Shown one piece after another: positions 7,991-17,438 of a stretch of 64,000 bases of DNA. The notes beneath the pieces were generated by a model. The model made no database searches, was not told where the DNA came from, and saw only the letters and a list, made by a program, of their open reading frames with translations. The stretch is from Gordonia polyisoprenivorans (GTDB taxonomy: Bacteria; Actinomycetota; Actinomycetes; Mycobacteriales; Mycobacteriaceae): assembly GCF_017654315.1 (NCBI RefSeq), contig NZ_CP072203.1, positions 4,712,001 through 4,776,000 of the forward strand, written 5' to 3'. The translations under genes and the position numbers were made by a program. Each line of letters opens with the position of its first letter. Positions within the stretch are counted from its first letter, which is position 1.

Positions 7991-9256
7991 ATGGCTTCCC
8001 ACACACCGACTCCCGGTCCCGGCGGAGGAGATCCGCGTCCCTCGACGCGCCGCACACTCGGTGCGGGGTCGGCGTTCGCGGCCGCCGTCGCCGCGTTCGC
8101 GGTGGTGATGATGGGCACCACGCTGCCGACGCCGCTCTATGCGATCTATGGCGCCGAATTGGGCTTCGGCGTCACGACCACGACGGTGATCTTCGCCGTC
8201 TACGCCGCCGGGGTGATTGCGGCGCTCATCGTGTTCGGCCGCTGGTCCGACGTCATCGGCCGACGGCCGCTGTTGCTGGCGGGCGTCGTCATCTCCGCGA
8301 TCAGTGCCGTCGTCTTCGTCACCGCGGGCGGGCTCGCCGAGCTCCTGGCCGGGCGCGTCATCTCGGGGCTGTCGGCGGGTATCTACACCGGCACCGCCAC
8401 GGCAGCGGTGATCGAACTGGCCCCGCGATCCTGGCAGTCGCGCGCTCCGGCGATCGCCACCGCCGCGAACATGGGCGGGCTGGGACTCGGCCCACTGGTG
8501 GCGGGCATTCTCGCGCAGTACGTCCCCGCGCCCCTGCACACCGTCTTCCTGGTCGACCTGGCGGCACTCGCCGTGGTCGGGGTGGCGATCTGGTTCGTCG
8601 CCGAACCTGCACGGCTGCGGCCGGGGGCCCGGCTGGGCGTGCAACGGCTGTCGGTGCCACCGCAGGTGCGCGAGGTGTTCACCGGGCCGGCGATCGCGGC
8701 CTTCGCCGGGTTCGCTGTCCTGGGCACCTTCACCGCGGTGGCGCCGTCGTTTCTCGCCAAGGTGATCGGCATCGACAACCATGCCGCGGCCGGGGCGCTC
8801 GTCGCGGTCCTACTCGCGTCGTCGGCGACCATCCAGATCCTCGGGCGCCACGCACCCACCGGCACGGCGCTGATCGCCGGGTGCGCGACGCTCGTCGTCG
8901 GGGTGGCCGTCCTGGCCTGGTCACTGGCCGCGGCCTCGCTGACCCTGATGATCGTCGGTGCGGTGATCGCCGGTGCCGGGCAAGGCATCTCGTTCAGCAA
9001 AGGCATGGCGGCGGTCGTCGCGGCGAGCCCACCGGACCGGCGCGCGGAGGTGACGTCCACCTATTTCGTCGTCGCCTACATCGCGCTGTCGGTCCCGATC
9101 ATCGGGCAGGGCATCGCCGCGGCCCACTGGGGTCTGGTGACCGCCGGGATCGCCTTCGACATCGGGGTCGGGGTGCTGTGTGCGGTCGCGATGGTCCTCA
9201 TCGCCATCGCGTTGCGCCGGGGCCGATCGGCCGGGCGGGACTCGGCGACGTCCTAG
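7991..9256 (+). CDS. Major facilitator superfamily transporter (drug/metabolite efflux type)
   Basis: 421 residues with about 12 hydrophobic segments. The first membrane segment follows a 30-residue polar leader. GRWSDVIGRRPLLLAG between helices 2 and 3 is the MFS motif A. The protein should be a proton-driven exporter in the cytoplasmic membrane. The start ATG at 7991 precedes MASHTPTPG. It is divergent from the ATP-grasp gene and converges on malQ. Confidence 0.85.
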   Translation: MASHTPTPGPGGGDPRPSTRRTLGAGSAFAAAVAAFAVVMMGTTLPTPLYAIYGAELGFGVTTTTVIFAVYAAGVIAALIVFGRWSDVIGRRPLLLAGVVISAISAVVFVTAGGLAELLAGRVISGLSAGIYTGTATAAVIELAPRSWQSRAPAIATAANMGGLGLGPLVAGILAQYVPAPLHTVFLVDLAALAVVGVAIWFVAEPARLRPGARLGVQRLSVPPQVREVFTGPAIAAFAGFAVLGTFTAVAPSFLAKVIGIDNHAAAGALVAVLLASSATIQILGRHAPTGTALIAGCATLVVGVAVLAWSLAAASLTLMIVGAVIAGAGQGISFSKGMAAVVAASPPDRRAEVTSTYFVVAYIALSVPIIGQGIAAAHWGLVTAGIAFDIGVGVLCAVAMVLIAIALRRGRSAGRDSATS

Positions 9257-9285
9257 GTCTCACCTCCAGGACATATTTCATCCAG

Positions 9286-9341
9286 GGAAGTCCTCACCCG
9301 AGGAAGTCCTCGCCAGACAAGCCATCACCCGAGGAAGTCGT
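9286..9341. repeat. Imperfect 15–16-bp tandem array across the malQ stop
   Basis: GGAAGTCCTC recurs at 9286 and 9302 (16-bp step). The 15-mer TCACCCGAGGAAGTC occurs at 9294–9308 and again at 9325–9339, where it encodes the last residues and TGA of malQ on the minus strand. The gene end has evidently been copied into the convergent spacer. Confidence 0.75.
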
Positions 9342-11493
9342 CGTCCTCGCGAGACCCACCCCCGACGCCCGCGTCCTCGAGCGCGGCCACCAGCGAGGCG
9401 AACCGCGCGTTCGACGGCAGGTCCTCGACGAGCACCGGACGCAGCTCGTCGTCGGCGAGGGGGATACACCAGTTCGGGTACTGATCGCCGTCGGTGCCGG
9501 GCTGGTTCTGGATGCGCCGCTCGCCGACCGCGTCCACCAGCGCCACCCCCAGCAGCAGCGACGGGCTCGCCGCGATCAGTTGGTAGAGGGCGTTGATCGT
9601 CCGCGGATCGGTCAGCGGGATGTCCGGTGACCACAGGCCACGCTCGATCGCCAGCGCGAGGATCGCATCGCGGTCGTGCTCCTCGCGGGCACGATCGTCG
9701 TCCTCGCTCTCGGTGAGCAATCCGAGTTCGGCCCGCAATGTGATGTGGTCACCGGCGAGGTAGCCGACCGTCGGTGGCAGATCGTGGGTGGTGACCGAGG
9801 TCAGACACAGCTCCCGATACTCCTCGGGCGGGATCGGCGCGTACTCGCCGTGTTCGAACCACAGGATCGAGCAGCCGAGGATGCCGCGCGCGGCCAGCGT
9901 GTCCTGCACCGTCTTCTCGAACACGCCGAGATCTTCACCGATGACCACGGCACCGGCACGTTGTGCCTCCAGCGCGAGGATCCCGATCAGCGCGTCGTGG
10001 TCGTAGCGCACGTAGGTGCCCTCGGCCGCGGATCGTCCCTCGGGAATCCACCACAGCCGGAACAGCCCGAGGATGTGGTCGACGCGCAGACCACCGGCGT
10101 GGCGCAGCACGGTGCGCAGCATGTCGCGATAGGCCGCGTATCCCGACTCGGCGAGTCGCCGCGGATGCCACGGTGGCTGATTCCAGTTCTGGCCTTGCTG
10201 ATTGAAGCCGTCCGGCGGTGCTCCGACCGTCGCACCGGTGGCGAGGACCTCGCCGAACGACCACACGTCGGCGCTGTCGCGACCCACTCCGACGGCGAGG
10301 TCGGCGATGATGCCGATGCGCATTCCCGCCGCCAGCGCGGCGTGCTGGGCCCGGGCCAGTTGTTCGTCGCAGATCCATTGCAGCCATGTATGGAACTCGA
10401 TGCGTCCGGCCAGCCGGCGGCGCTCGGTCTCGACAAAGGCCGGATCACCGAGTTTGTCGGCCCACGCCGGGCTGTCCCGCCCGTATTCCTCGACCAGCGC
10501 GCACCAGGTGGCGAAATCACGCAGGCCGGTGCCCTCACGACGACGGAACTGCCGATATGCAGCGGCCCGCGCCGCTCGCAGCGGGACCGCGTGAAGCAGC
10601 TCCAGCGCGGTCAGCTTTGCGCGGAAGGCCTTGTTGCGCTTGATCTTCTTCGTCGAGACGTCGTCGGCGACAAAACTCTTCGCGAGTTTGTCGACACATT
10701 TGCGGTCGGCCTTGGGCAGGTCGACGTATTCCGCGATGTCGGTGATCGCGATGTAGAGGGGATTGACGAATCGGCGGGTCGCCGGCAGATACGGCGAGTT
10801 CTCGATCGGCGGCACCGGCTGCGCGGCGTGCAGCGGGTTCACCTGGACGAAGTCGGCGCCGTAGGTGCTGGCCGTCTCGGCCGCGATCTCGGCGAGGTCG
10901 GCGAAGTCGCCGACTCCCCACGACCGCGCGGAGCGCACCGAATACAGCTGCAGCGCCGTCCCCCACCGCTGCTCACCGCGCAGGGCGTCGGCGGTACTCA
11001 GCCGCCGCGGCGTCACGATCAACGGCGCCGTCGCCGTGCTCCCGCTGATCTCGTCGGCGACCGAGATCGTGTGATATCCCGGCGAGAGTCCTTCCGGGAC
11101 TGCGAAACTCGCCCGTCCGGTGAGCACGCCGTCGACGGGGCGCGGTTCCCACCACACGTCGAGTTGCACCGGGCGCACCAGGTCTCCGGCTTCGGTGGTG
11201 ACCTCGACCTCCACGGGATTGCCGTGGGGCACATGGACCCAGAACACCGCGGCGTCGCCCTCGGTGACCACGGTGACCGGCGGCACCAACGCGCGCCAGT
11301 CGGCGATCTCGGCGTCGGCGAGGGCGGCGTCGATCTCCGCGTCGGTGTCGGCGGCGATACCCATCGCCCCCAGCACCGCGCGCAGGGTTGCCGCACTCAC
11401 CTCGTGTTCGGCGGAGTCCCATCCCACATAGCTGGTCGCCACACCGGCGCGGCGCGCCAGCTCGGCCAGTCGTTGCCCTACCGAATCGGTCAC
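9325..11493 (-). CDS. malQ: 4-alpha-glucanotransferase (amylomaltase)
   Basis: 722 residues, the usual length for the long actinobacterial MalQ with an extra N-terminal beta-rich domain (about 1–170). The GH77 core shows a YSVRSARSWGVGDF segment, GLRVDHILGLFR with the catalytic Asp region, GEDLGVFE with the general acid Glu, and TTHDLPP. It transfers malto-oligosaccharides between chains in glycogen and maltodextrin metabolism in the cytoplasm. It stands alone, convergent with the MFS gene. Confidence 0.95.
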   Translation of the reverse strand: MTDSVGQRLAELARRAGVATSYVGWDSAEHEVSAATLRAVLGAMGIAADTDAEIDAALADAEIADWRALVPPVTVVTEGDAAVFWVHVPHGNPVEVEVTTEAGDLVRPVQLDVWWEPRPVDGVLTGRASFAVPEGLSPGYHTISVADEISGSTATAPLIVTPRRLSTADALRGEQRWGTALQLYSVRSARSWGVGDFADLAEIAAETASTYGADFVQVNPLHAAQPVPPIENSPYLPATRRFVNPLYIAITDIAEYVDLPKADRKCVDKLAKSFVADDVSTKKIKRNKAFRAKLTALELLHAVPLRAARAAAYRQFRRREGTGLRDFATWCALVEEYGRDSPAWADKLGDPAFVETERRRLAGRIEFHTWLQWICDEQLARAQHAALAAGMRIGIIADLAVGVGRDSADVWSFGEVLATGATVGAPPDGFNQQGQNWNQPPWHPRRLAESGYAAYRDMLRTVLRHAGGLRVDHILGLFRLWWIPEGRSAAEGTYVRYDHDALIGILALEAQRAGAVVIGEDLGVFEKTVQDTLAARGILGCSILWFEHGEYAPIPPEEYRELCLTSVTTHDLPPTVGYLAGDHITLRAELGLLTESEDDDRAREEHDRDAILALAIERGLWSPDIPLTDPRTINALYQLIAASPSLLLGVALVDAVGERRIQNQPGTDGDQYPNWCIPLADDELRPVLVEDLPSNARFASLVAALEDAGVGGGSREDDDFLG

Positions 11494-11626
11494 GACTGCA
11501 TCGTCTCATCGTCGGGGTCGTGTCGCTCGGGTTGCCGAGGACGCCGCCGAGGACTTGAATCAAGTGTGGCGTAGCTCACTCGGTGAGGTCCGCCTGCACC
11601 CCTACCGCCGCGAGTGAGGAATCCCC

Positions 11627-12241
11627 ATGGCCGACACGCTCACCCTCGATCCCGCCACCACCGCTCTCGTCCTCATCGAGTACCAGAACGAGTTCACCTC
11701 CGACGGCGGTGTGCTGCACGACGCGGTCGCCGAGGTGATGGACAAGACCGGCATGCTCACCAACACCACCTCGCTGGTGCAGACTGCGCGTGAGGCCGGG
11801 GTGACGATCATGCACGCCCCGATCACCTTTGCTCCCGGCTACGGCGAGCTCACCCGACACCCGTACGGGATCCTCAAGGGCGTCGTCGACGGCAATGCCT
11901 TCGTGAAGGGCACGTGGGGTGCGCAGATCGTCGACGAGTTGGCGCCCGCCGACGGTGACATTCTCATCGAGGGCAAGCGCGGACTCGACACCTTCGCCTC
12001 GACCAACATCGATTTCATCTTGCGCAGCAAGGGAATCGAGACGGTGATCCTCGCCGGATTCCTCACCAACTGTTGTGTGGAATCGACGATGCGCTCGGCG
12101 TACGAGAACGGATACCGGGTGATCACGCTCACCGACTGCACCGCGGCGACCTCGGTCGCCGAACACGACAACGCGATCTCCTTCGACTACCCGATGTTCT
12201 CGCATCCGGTCGAGTCCGCCGACGTGCGTGCGGCGCTGTGA
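11627..12241 (+). CDS. Isochorismatase-like cysteine hydrolase
   Basis: 204 residues. GAGGA lies seven bases before the ATG. The fold is that of the isochorismatase/nicotinamidase family: LVLIEYQNEF at 14–23, Lys117 in EGKRGLDTF, and the nucleophile region GFLTNCCVEST with Cys149/Cys150. The usual catalytic Asp of the D-x-Q motif is Glu18 here. Substrate may be a small amide, but is unknown. An MHS-family transporter converges on it from the right with a 12-base gap. Confidence 0.85.
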   Translation: MADTLTLDPATTALVLIEYQNEFTSDGGVLHDAVAEVMDKTGMLTNTTSLVQTAREAGVTIMHAPITFAPGYGELTRHPYGILKGVVDGNAFVKGTWGAQIVDELAPADGDILIEGKRGLDTFASTNIDFILRSKGIETVILAGFLTNCCVESTMRSAYENGYRVITLTDCTAATSVAEHDNAISFDYPMFSHPVESADVRAAL

Positions 12242-12253
12242 GCCGCCCGACTC

Positions 12254-13582
12254 TCAGAGGTGCAGGTCGCGCTGCCGGATCGCCGCCGTCGCGGCCACGC
12301 TGATCAGTCCGGTGGCCACCAGGTAACCCGCCGCCCACCACGGCGATCCGCCACCGGCACCGATGAGTGCGGTCAGGATCAGCGGTGTCAGACCCGAGGC
12401 ATAGATGCCGGAGAACTGGTAGACGACCGAGAGTCCGGTGTAGCGCACCGGCGTCGGGTACAGCGAGGCGAACAAGGTGCCCTGGGCGCCGTAGAACAGT
12501 GCGTGGACCACACCGAAGACGATCACCAGGCTGACGGTGAACCACACCAGGTTCTCGGTGCCGAACAGTGCGAAGACCGGATAGACCGCGACCGCGTAGG
12601 CGATCATGCCGATCAGGTAGATGCGGCGCGGCCCGTAGCGGTCGGTCAGCAATCCCGACGCCGGCAGGCCCACCGCCATCACGAGTGCGGCGATGGTGAC
12701 CGACACCAGGACCGGCACCCGCGGTAGGCCCAGACTGCCGGTGGCGTAGGCGATCGCGAACACGCCCCAGGTGTTGAACGCCGATCCCTCACCCCAGCGG
12801 GCGAGCAGACCGAGGACGGTGTTGCGGGTGTTGGGTGGAAGGACGACGTCGCGCAGCGGGGCACTCGACTTCTGCTCGAGCTCGGCGACCTCACGGAAGG
12901 CCGGGGTCTCCGAGACCTTCAACCGCACCACGAATCCGATGACCACCAGCACGATGCTCAACAGGAACGCGATCCGCCATCCGTAGACCAGGAAGTCGTG
13001 ATCGTTGAAGGCCACCTGGAGTATCGCGAAGACACCGGTGCCCAACGCGAGCCCGAGCGCCAGGCCGATCTGCGGGATCGACCCGAACAGACCACGACGC
13101 CGCGCCGGGCTGTGTTCGACGGCGAGCAGCACCGCGCCGGCCCATTCGCCGCCGAGGGCGAACCCCTGCAGGATGCGCAGGCACAGCAGCAGTACCGGGG
13201 CGAGGAACCCGATCTGAGCGGCGGTCGGCAGGACACCCATGAGTGCCGTCGCCGCGCCCATCAGCACCATCGTCACCGCGAGGGTGCGTTTGCGGCCGAT
13301 GCGGTCGCCGATGTGTCCGAACACGACACCACCGATCGGGCGCACGACGAAGCCGACGGCAAAGGTCGCGAACGACAACAGCGTTCCGACGAAGCTGCTC
13401 TGATCGGGAAAGAAGACCTTGGAGAACACCAGGCTCGCGGCGGTCGCGTAGAGGAAGAAGTCGTACCACTCGATGGTGGTGCCGAGCAGGCTGGCGGCGA
13501 CGACCGTGCGCAGCCGGCGCCGCCGTGCGGCGTCGTCCTCGGCGGGAACGTCGGGTGTGATGTCGGTCAGGGTGGAACTCAC
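12254..13582 (-). CDS. MHS-family MFS transporter (metabolite:H+ symporter)
   Basis: 442 residues from the GTG at 13582, preceded by GGAG with a five-base gap; upstream in-frame codons are unlikely to be used. The TIEWYDFFLY segment in helix 1 and GHIGDRIGRKRTL between helices 2 and 3 are characteristic of the metabolite:H+ symporter group (ShiA, ProP, KgtP relatives), which import organic acids, shikimate or betaines. Twelve membrane segments are visible. Confidence 0.88.
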   Translation of the reverse strand: MSSTLTDITPDVPAEDDAARRRRLRTVVAASLLGTTIEWYDFFLYATAASLVFSKVFFPDQSSFVGTLLSFATFAVGFVVRPIGGVVFGHIGDRIGRKRTLAVTMVLMGAATALMGVLPTAAQIGFLAPVLLLCLRILQGFALGGEWAGAVLLAVEHSPARRRGLFGSIPQIGLALGLALGTGVFAILQVAFNDHDFLVYGWRIAFLLSIVLVVIGFVVRLKVSETPAFREVAELEQKSSAPLRDVVLPPNTRNTVLGLLARWGEGSAFNTWGVFAIAYATGSLGLPRVPVLVSVTIAALVMAVGLPASGLLTDRYGPRRIYLIGMIAYAVAVYPVFALFGTENLVWFTVSLVIVFGVVHALFYGAQGTLFASLYPTPVRYTGLSVVYQFSGIYASGLTPLILTALIGAGGGSPWWAAGYLVATGLISVAATAAIRQRDLHL

Positions 13583-13673
13583 AAATGCTCCACCGTAGGG
13601 ATGCGTTCGGCGCACGACCAGGGTCACGATCACCGTGATCGTAATGTGGCGTGGCCGTGCGGCGCGGCTCGAC

Positions 13674-15044
13674 TCAGCCGAAGAGCACCCCGGGATTGAG
13701 CAGACCCTGCGGATCGAGGGCGTCCTTGATGGCGCGCATCGTGGCCAGGTCGGTCGGCGAACGACCGAGTCGGGTCCACGCCGTCTTCGCCCGGCCGATC
13801 CCGTGTTCGGCGCTGATGCTGCCGTCGAGCCGGGCGACGATCCCGAAGACCGCGTCGGTGACGGTGTCGGCTGCCTCGGCCGGGACGTCGAGGAGGTTCA
13901 CGTGGATGTTGCCGTCGCCGATGTGCCCGAAGAGGATGGGGCGGCAGGCGACGTCGAGATGACCGGGCAGGTCCTGTAATTCGGCGATGGCATGCGGGAG
14001 GGAGCGGATCGGGAACGACACGTCGAGTTTGACGACCGGGGTCGTGGTGGCCCGGGCGATGGCCTCGGTGTGGCTCTCCCGGATCTCCCACAGGGCCCGC
14101 GCGGGACCGGGCTCGAGCACGGCGTCGACGATGCCGTCGGCGTCGTCGAGGAGGTCGATGACGGCGGCCTCGGTGTCGCCGGCGCCGGAGACCTCGAGCA
14201 GCAGATGGTAGGGAGCGGGGGTGGAGACCGGACGTCGGCTGCCGTGTTCGGCGACGAGGTCGACACCCTCGCGGGTCATGAACTCGGCGGCCTCGATCGC
14301 CAGACCTGCCTCGCGGGCCCGCCCGATCAGGGTGAGCGCGTCGGCCACCCGCTTGAGTGCGGCCACGACGACAACGGTCGCGACCGGCGGGCCGACCAAC
14401 CGGAACAACACTCTGGTGATGATGGCCAGAGTGCCTTCACTCCCGGCGAGCAAGCCCGGGATATCATATCCCACATTGTCTTTCACGAGCGGCGACCAGC
14501 GTCGCAGGACGGCGCCGTCGGCGCGGACGGCCTCGATGCCGAGTAACGCCGCTCGGGTGTTGCCGTGCCGGATCATGCGGATGCCACCGGCGTTGGTGGC
14601 GACGACACCGCCCGCGGTGGCGCTGTCCCGGGAAGCGAGGTCGACCGGGAACATCAGTCCGTGGACCGCGGCATGCGCATCGATGGCGGCGATCGTCGCT
14701 CCGGCCTGCGCGCCCACGCATCGTCCGATCGGGTCGACCTCGTCGAGATCTGTCATCCGCGCCGTGCTGAGCACGATGCGTCGGCGCCCATCTGCGGTCG
14801 CCGGCGGCACCGACCCGCCGACGAGGCCGGTGTTGCCGCCTTGAATACAGACCTGAATCTGCTGAGCTGCAGCCACTTTCATCACAGCAGCCACCTCGTC
14901 GACGGTACGCGGCCGGACCACCGCATCGGCGATGCCGGTATAGCGGCCCATCCAGTCGACGAGGTATCCGGCCATGGCGTCGTCGTCGGTGAGCACGTTG
15001 CGCTCACCGACGATCTCCGCGAGCGCCCGCCCGAAACCGCTCAT
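13674..15044 (-). CDS. FAD-binding 2-hydroxyacid dehydrogenase (D-lactate / D-2-hydroxyglutarate type)
   Basis: 456 residues. PCMH-type FAD domain with QGGNTGLVGGSVP at about 67–79 and DLASRDSATAGGVVATNAGG near 145–164. The C-terminal oxidase domain carries GHIGDGNIHVNL and the ISAEHGIGRAK metal/substrate motif. It oxidises a D-2-hydroxy acid to the 2-oxo acid, passing electrons to quinone or an electron-transfer flavoprotein. It lies 24 bases downstream of an NAD(P)-binding reductase gene on the same strand. Confidence 0.88.
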   Translation of the reverse strand: MSGFGRALAEIVGERNVLTDDDAMAGYLVDWMGRYTGIADAVVRPRTVDEVAAVMKVAAAQQIQVCIQGGNTGLVGGSVPPATADGRRRIVLSTARMTDLDEVDPIGRCVGAQAGATIAAIDAHAAVHGLMFPVDLASRDSATAGGVVATNAGGIRMIRHGNTRAALLGIEAVRADGAVLRRWSPLVKDNVGYDIPGLLAGSEGTLAIITRVLFRLVGPPVATVVVVAALKRVADALTLIGRAREAGLAIEAAEFMTREGVDLVAEHGSRRPVSTPAPYHLLLEVSGAGDTEAAVIDLLDDADGIVDAVLEPGPARALWEIRESHTEAIARATTTPVVKLDVSFPIRSLPHAIAELQDLPGHLDVACRPILFGHIGDGNIHVNLLDVPAEAADTVTDAVFGIVARLDGSISAEHGIGRAKTAWTRLGRSPTDLATMRAIKDALDPQGLLNPGVLFG

Positions 15045-15068
15045 GTCAGTGCATCTCGCGAGCCTGCA

Positions 15069-15749
15069 CTAGGCCAGCGCCGTCTCGATCGGCACGTCGC
15101 CGTCGTTGAACTCGATGACCCGCTTCGCGGTGGCCGGATCGGCGATCACCGCCGCAGCGACCGCGGCGACGTTGTCGCGACTGACCTCGCTCTTGGATGT
15201 CGTGCTCCCCGATGTTCCGGACCCGGCGGAGGTGTCCGATCCCCCGACCTCGATGCGGCCGGAGCCCGGGTCGTCGGTGAGTCGGCTCGGCCCGAGAATC
15301 GTCCAGGCCAGATCGGTGCTCGTGAGATGGGCGTCGGCCGCAGCCTTGGCCTCGGCATAGGCGTAGAACGAATTATCCTCGGGGACACCGTGATCGGGTC
15401 CGGCACCGTAGTAGGAGACCATGACGTAGCGCGGCACGCCGGCCGCCGCTGCGGCGTCGATGGAGCGGATCGCGGCATCGCGGTCGACCGCGAAGGTGCG
15501 CTCGGGGTTGCCGCCACCGGCACCTGCCGACCACACGACGACGTCGTGCCCGGTGAGCGCCTCGGCGATGGCCTCGGTGTCGAGGTGCTCCACATCGGCG
15601 ACGACGGGCGTGGCGCCGGTCGCGATGATGTCGTCACTCTGCGCCTGGTTGCGGATCACCGAGCTGACCGCGTCGCCTCGTGCGGTGAGCAGCCGCGCCA
15701 GTCGCAGCGCGATCTTCCCGTGTCCCCCGATGATGATCACTCGTGCCAC
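15069..15749 (-). CDS. NAD(P)H-binding atypical SDR reductase
   Basis: 226 residues. The dinucleotide motif GGHGKIALRLA at 8–18 is of the atypical SDR kind. VMVSYYGAGPD and FYAYAEAKAAAD contain the loop and Tyr-x-x-x-Lys-like pair. It resembles YwnB/NmrA-like NAD(P)-binding reductases of unknown substrate. It is transcribed away from the MarR gene with 225 bases between starts, so it may be a MarR target. Confidence 0.8.
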   Translation of the reverse strand: MARVIIIGGHGKIALRLARLLTARGDAVSSVIRNQAQSDDIIATGATPVVADVEHLDTEAIAEALTGHDVVVWSAGAGGGNPERTFAVDRDAAIRSIDAAAAAGVPRYVMVSYYGAGPDHGVPEDNSFYAYAEAKAAADAHLTSTDLAWTILGPSRLTDDPGSGRIEVGGSDTSAGSGTSGSTTSKSEVSRDNVAAVAAAVIADPATAKRVIEFNDGDVPIETALA

Positions 15750-15974
15750 AGTGCACCTCGTTTTCGTGTTGGGTTCTCATTCGTCTTGGGCGGTCGGGTG
15801 CGGTTCGTCGCCATCCCGCCCTACTCCACCGTAAGCACACGTCGACGGCGAGAATTCCCCGCTGTGAAACCGAGCACGCCCGAAGTACACATCAGAGCAT
15901 CCCGGCTTTACTGTTCGCTTACTTAGCACCAGGAAACTATATTCGGCGGCGTACCTCCCGAAAGGAGCGTTCCG

Positions 15975-16451
15975 ATGTCGACGACCGCACCGGACACCAC
16001 GACCGCTGTCGAGGCCACCGCCACGCCCGACACCTCCGACGTCGCGGTTCTCTATCACCACCTGGTCCGGATCACCCGATCACTGCGCACCGGCGGCCAG
16101 GGCGTGCTCAGCGCGGGTGTGGCCTCGGCGCTGTGGACGATCATCAATCACGGTCCGCTGCGCCTGTCCGAACTCGCCGATCGGGAGTCGGTGACGATGC
16201 CGACGATGTCGCGCATCGTCGCCTCCCTGGAACAGCAGGGCTTCGTCGAGCGCGCGCCCGACCCCGACGACGGGCGCGCACGACAGCTCGTCGCGACCGT
16301 CGCGGGCACCGAACACATCAACCAAGCACGCTCGGCAAGGGCCCAGATCCTCGGTGCGGCCATGGAACGCCTTGACCCGCAGATGCGCTCACATCTGACC
16401 GAGGGCGTGGTGGCCCTCGCCTCAGCTCTGTCCGACGACGACCTCACCTGA
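15975..16451 (+). CDS. MarR-family transcriptional regulator
   Basis: 158 residues, AAAGGAG seven bases before the ATG. A polar leader (1–22) precedes a winged helix: LRLSELADRESVTMPTMSRIV is split by the recognition helix, followed by the wing DPDDGRARQLVATVAG. MarR dimers bind palindromes and release DNA on binding phenolic or other small ligands. It is divergent from the NAD(P)H-binding reductase. Confidence 0.9.
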   Translation: MSTTAPDTTTAVEATATPDTSDVAVLYHHLVRITRSLRTGGQGVLSAGVASALWTIINHGPLRLSELADRESVTMPTMSRIVASLEQQGFVERAPDPDDGRARQLVATVAGTEHINQARSARAQILGAAMERLDPQMRSHLTEGVVALASALSDDDLT

Positions 16452-16463
16452 TCTCGATGAGCA

Positions 16464-16478
16464 CGGGGTCGTACCCCG
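16464..16478. terminator. Short hairpin between convergent genes
   Basis: CGGGGT at 16464–16469 pairs with ACCCCG at 16473–16478 across a three-base loop, midway between the stops of the MarR gene and the XRE-type regulator gene. A weak bidirectional terminator is likely. Confidence 0.45.
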
Positions 16479-16484
16479 ATGACC

Positions 16485-17336
16485 TCAGACCATGACCGCC
16501 GAGAGCATCGAGAGTTTCTCGTGGCTCTCGCTTCCGGGTATCGCGGTGTACACCAGCAGTGCGTGGGCGCGGTCCGGGTCGAGCAGCGTCTGACAATTCA
16601 CCTCGACCAGGCCCAGGTCGGGATGCAGGAGGCGCTTGACGTCGTCGGCGAGTCGGGTGCCGACGTCGTGCTCATCCCACAACTCGGCGAACTGCGGACT
16701 CTGCGAACGTAATTCGTCGGCCACTCGCGCCGCACGCGAGCGCGGGCCCTGCATCGTCACCGCTGTCCGCAGGCGCGCGGTGTGCGCTCGCGCGTGATGG
16801 TCGTGATCGGCCTCGGGAAACCGTGCGCGGGTCGCCTCATCGGTGAACCACCGGTAGGTGATACTGCGGCGATACCCGGTGTGAACACTGTCGTCACCGA
16901 TGAGCGCCACGCACAACGCGTTCTGCCACAACGTTTCTCCCGCACTGTTGACGACCATGGCCGGGGTGTCGGTGAGCCGGTCGACGATCCGCATCATGCC
17001 GGGTCCGACGTGATCGTCGTGCGCCATCCGATCCGGCGGATTCAGACCGGCCAGCCGGAACAGGTGGTCGCGTTCGTCGAGCCGCAGGTGTAGCGCCTGG
17101 GCGATCGCGGCGATCATCTGCGCCGACGGATGCGGGCCGCGCTGCTGCTCGAGCCGGCTGTAATAGTCGGTCGACATCCCGGCCAGTTGCGCCAGCTCCT
17201 CGCGACGCAGTCCGCGGGTGCGTCGGCGGACTCCGGCGGGCAGCCCGACGTCGGCCGGTTGCAGTGCATCGCGCCGGGAACGCAGGAACTGGGCGAGTCC
17301 GGCCCGGTCGATGGTGGTTCCGAGGCTGGTGGTCAT
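16485..17336 (-). CDS. XRE-family regulator with MmyB-like ligand domain
   Basis: 283 residues from the ATG at 17336. The N-terminal helix-turn-helix reads RRTRGLRREELAQLAGMS then TDYYSRLEQQRG (about 36–66), the typical form in which a sigma factor-like HTH precedes an MmyB domain. Residues about 100–270 match the MmyB PAS-like ligand-binding fold (VVNSAGETLWQNA, then YRWF). Such proteins usually control the adjacent divergent oxidoreductase gene; here an SDR starts 102 bases away. Confidence 0.88.
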   Translation of the reverse strand: MTTSLGTTIDRAGLAQFLRSRRDALQPADVGLPAGVRRRTRGLRREELAQLAGMSTDYYSRLEQQRGPHPSAQMIAAIAQALHLRLDERDHLFRLAGLNPPDRMAHDDHVGPGMMRIVDRLTDTPAMVVNSAGETLWQNALCVALIGDDSVHTGYRRSITYRWFTDEATRARFPEADHDHHARAHTARLRTAVTMQGPRSRAARVADELRSQSPQFAELWDEHDVGTRLADDVKRLLHPDLGLVEVNCQTLLDPDRAHALLVYTAIPGSESHEKLSMLSAVMV

Positions 17337-17367
17337 CTGTCCACACCTACTCCGGCCGGCCGACACT

Positions 17368-17392
17368 ATCCAGGGATCACCGATCCGTGGAT
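17368..17392. promoter_or_regulatory. Inverted repeat in divergent promoter region, candidate operator
   Basis: ATCCAGGGATC at 17368–17378 and GATCCGTGGAT at 17382–17392 are complementary at 10 of 11 positions around a three-base centre. It lies between the XRE/MmyB regulator and the SDR gene, where the regulator would be expected to bind. Confidence 0.5.
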
Positions 17393-17438
17393 GGGTAGGT
17401 CCTGGCGGGCAGGGCACACCGATGGTGAAGTGGCATCC

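Noticed and set aside
9676..11574. Plus-strand frame of over 600 codons opposite malQ
   Set aside because: Pure antisense of a clear GH77 enzyme with no recognisable domain.
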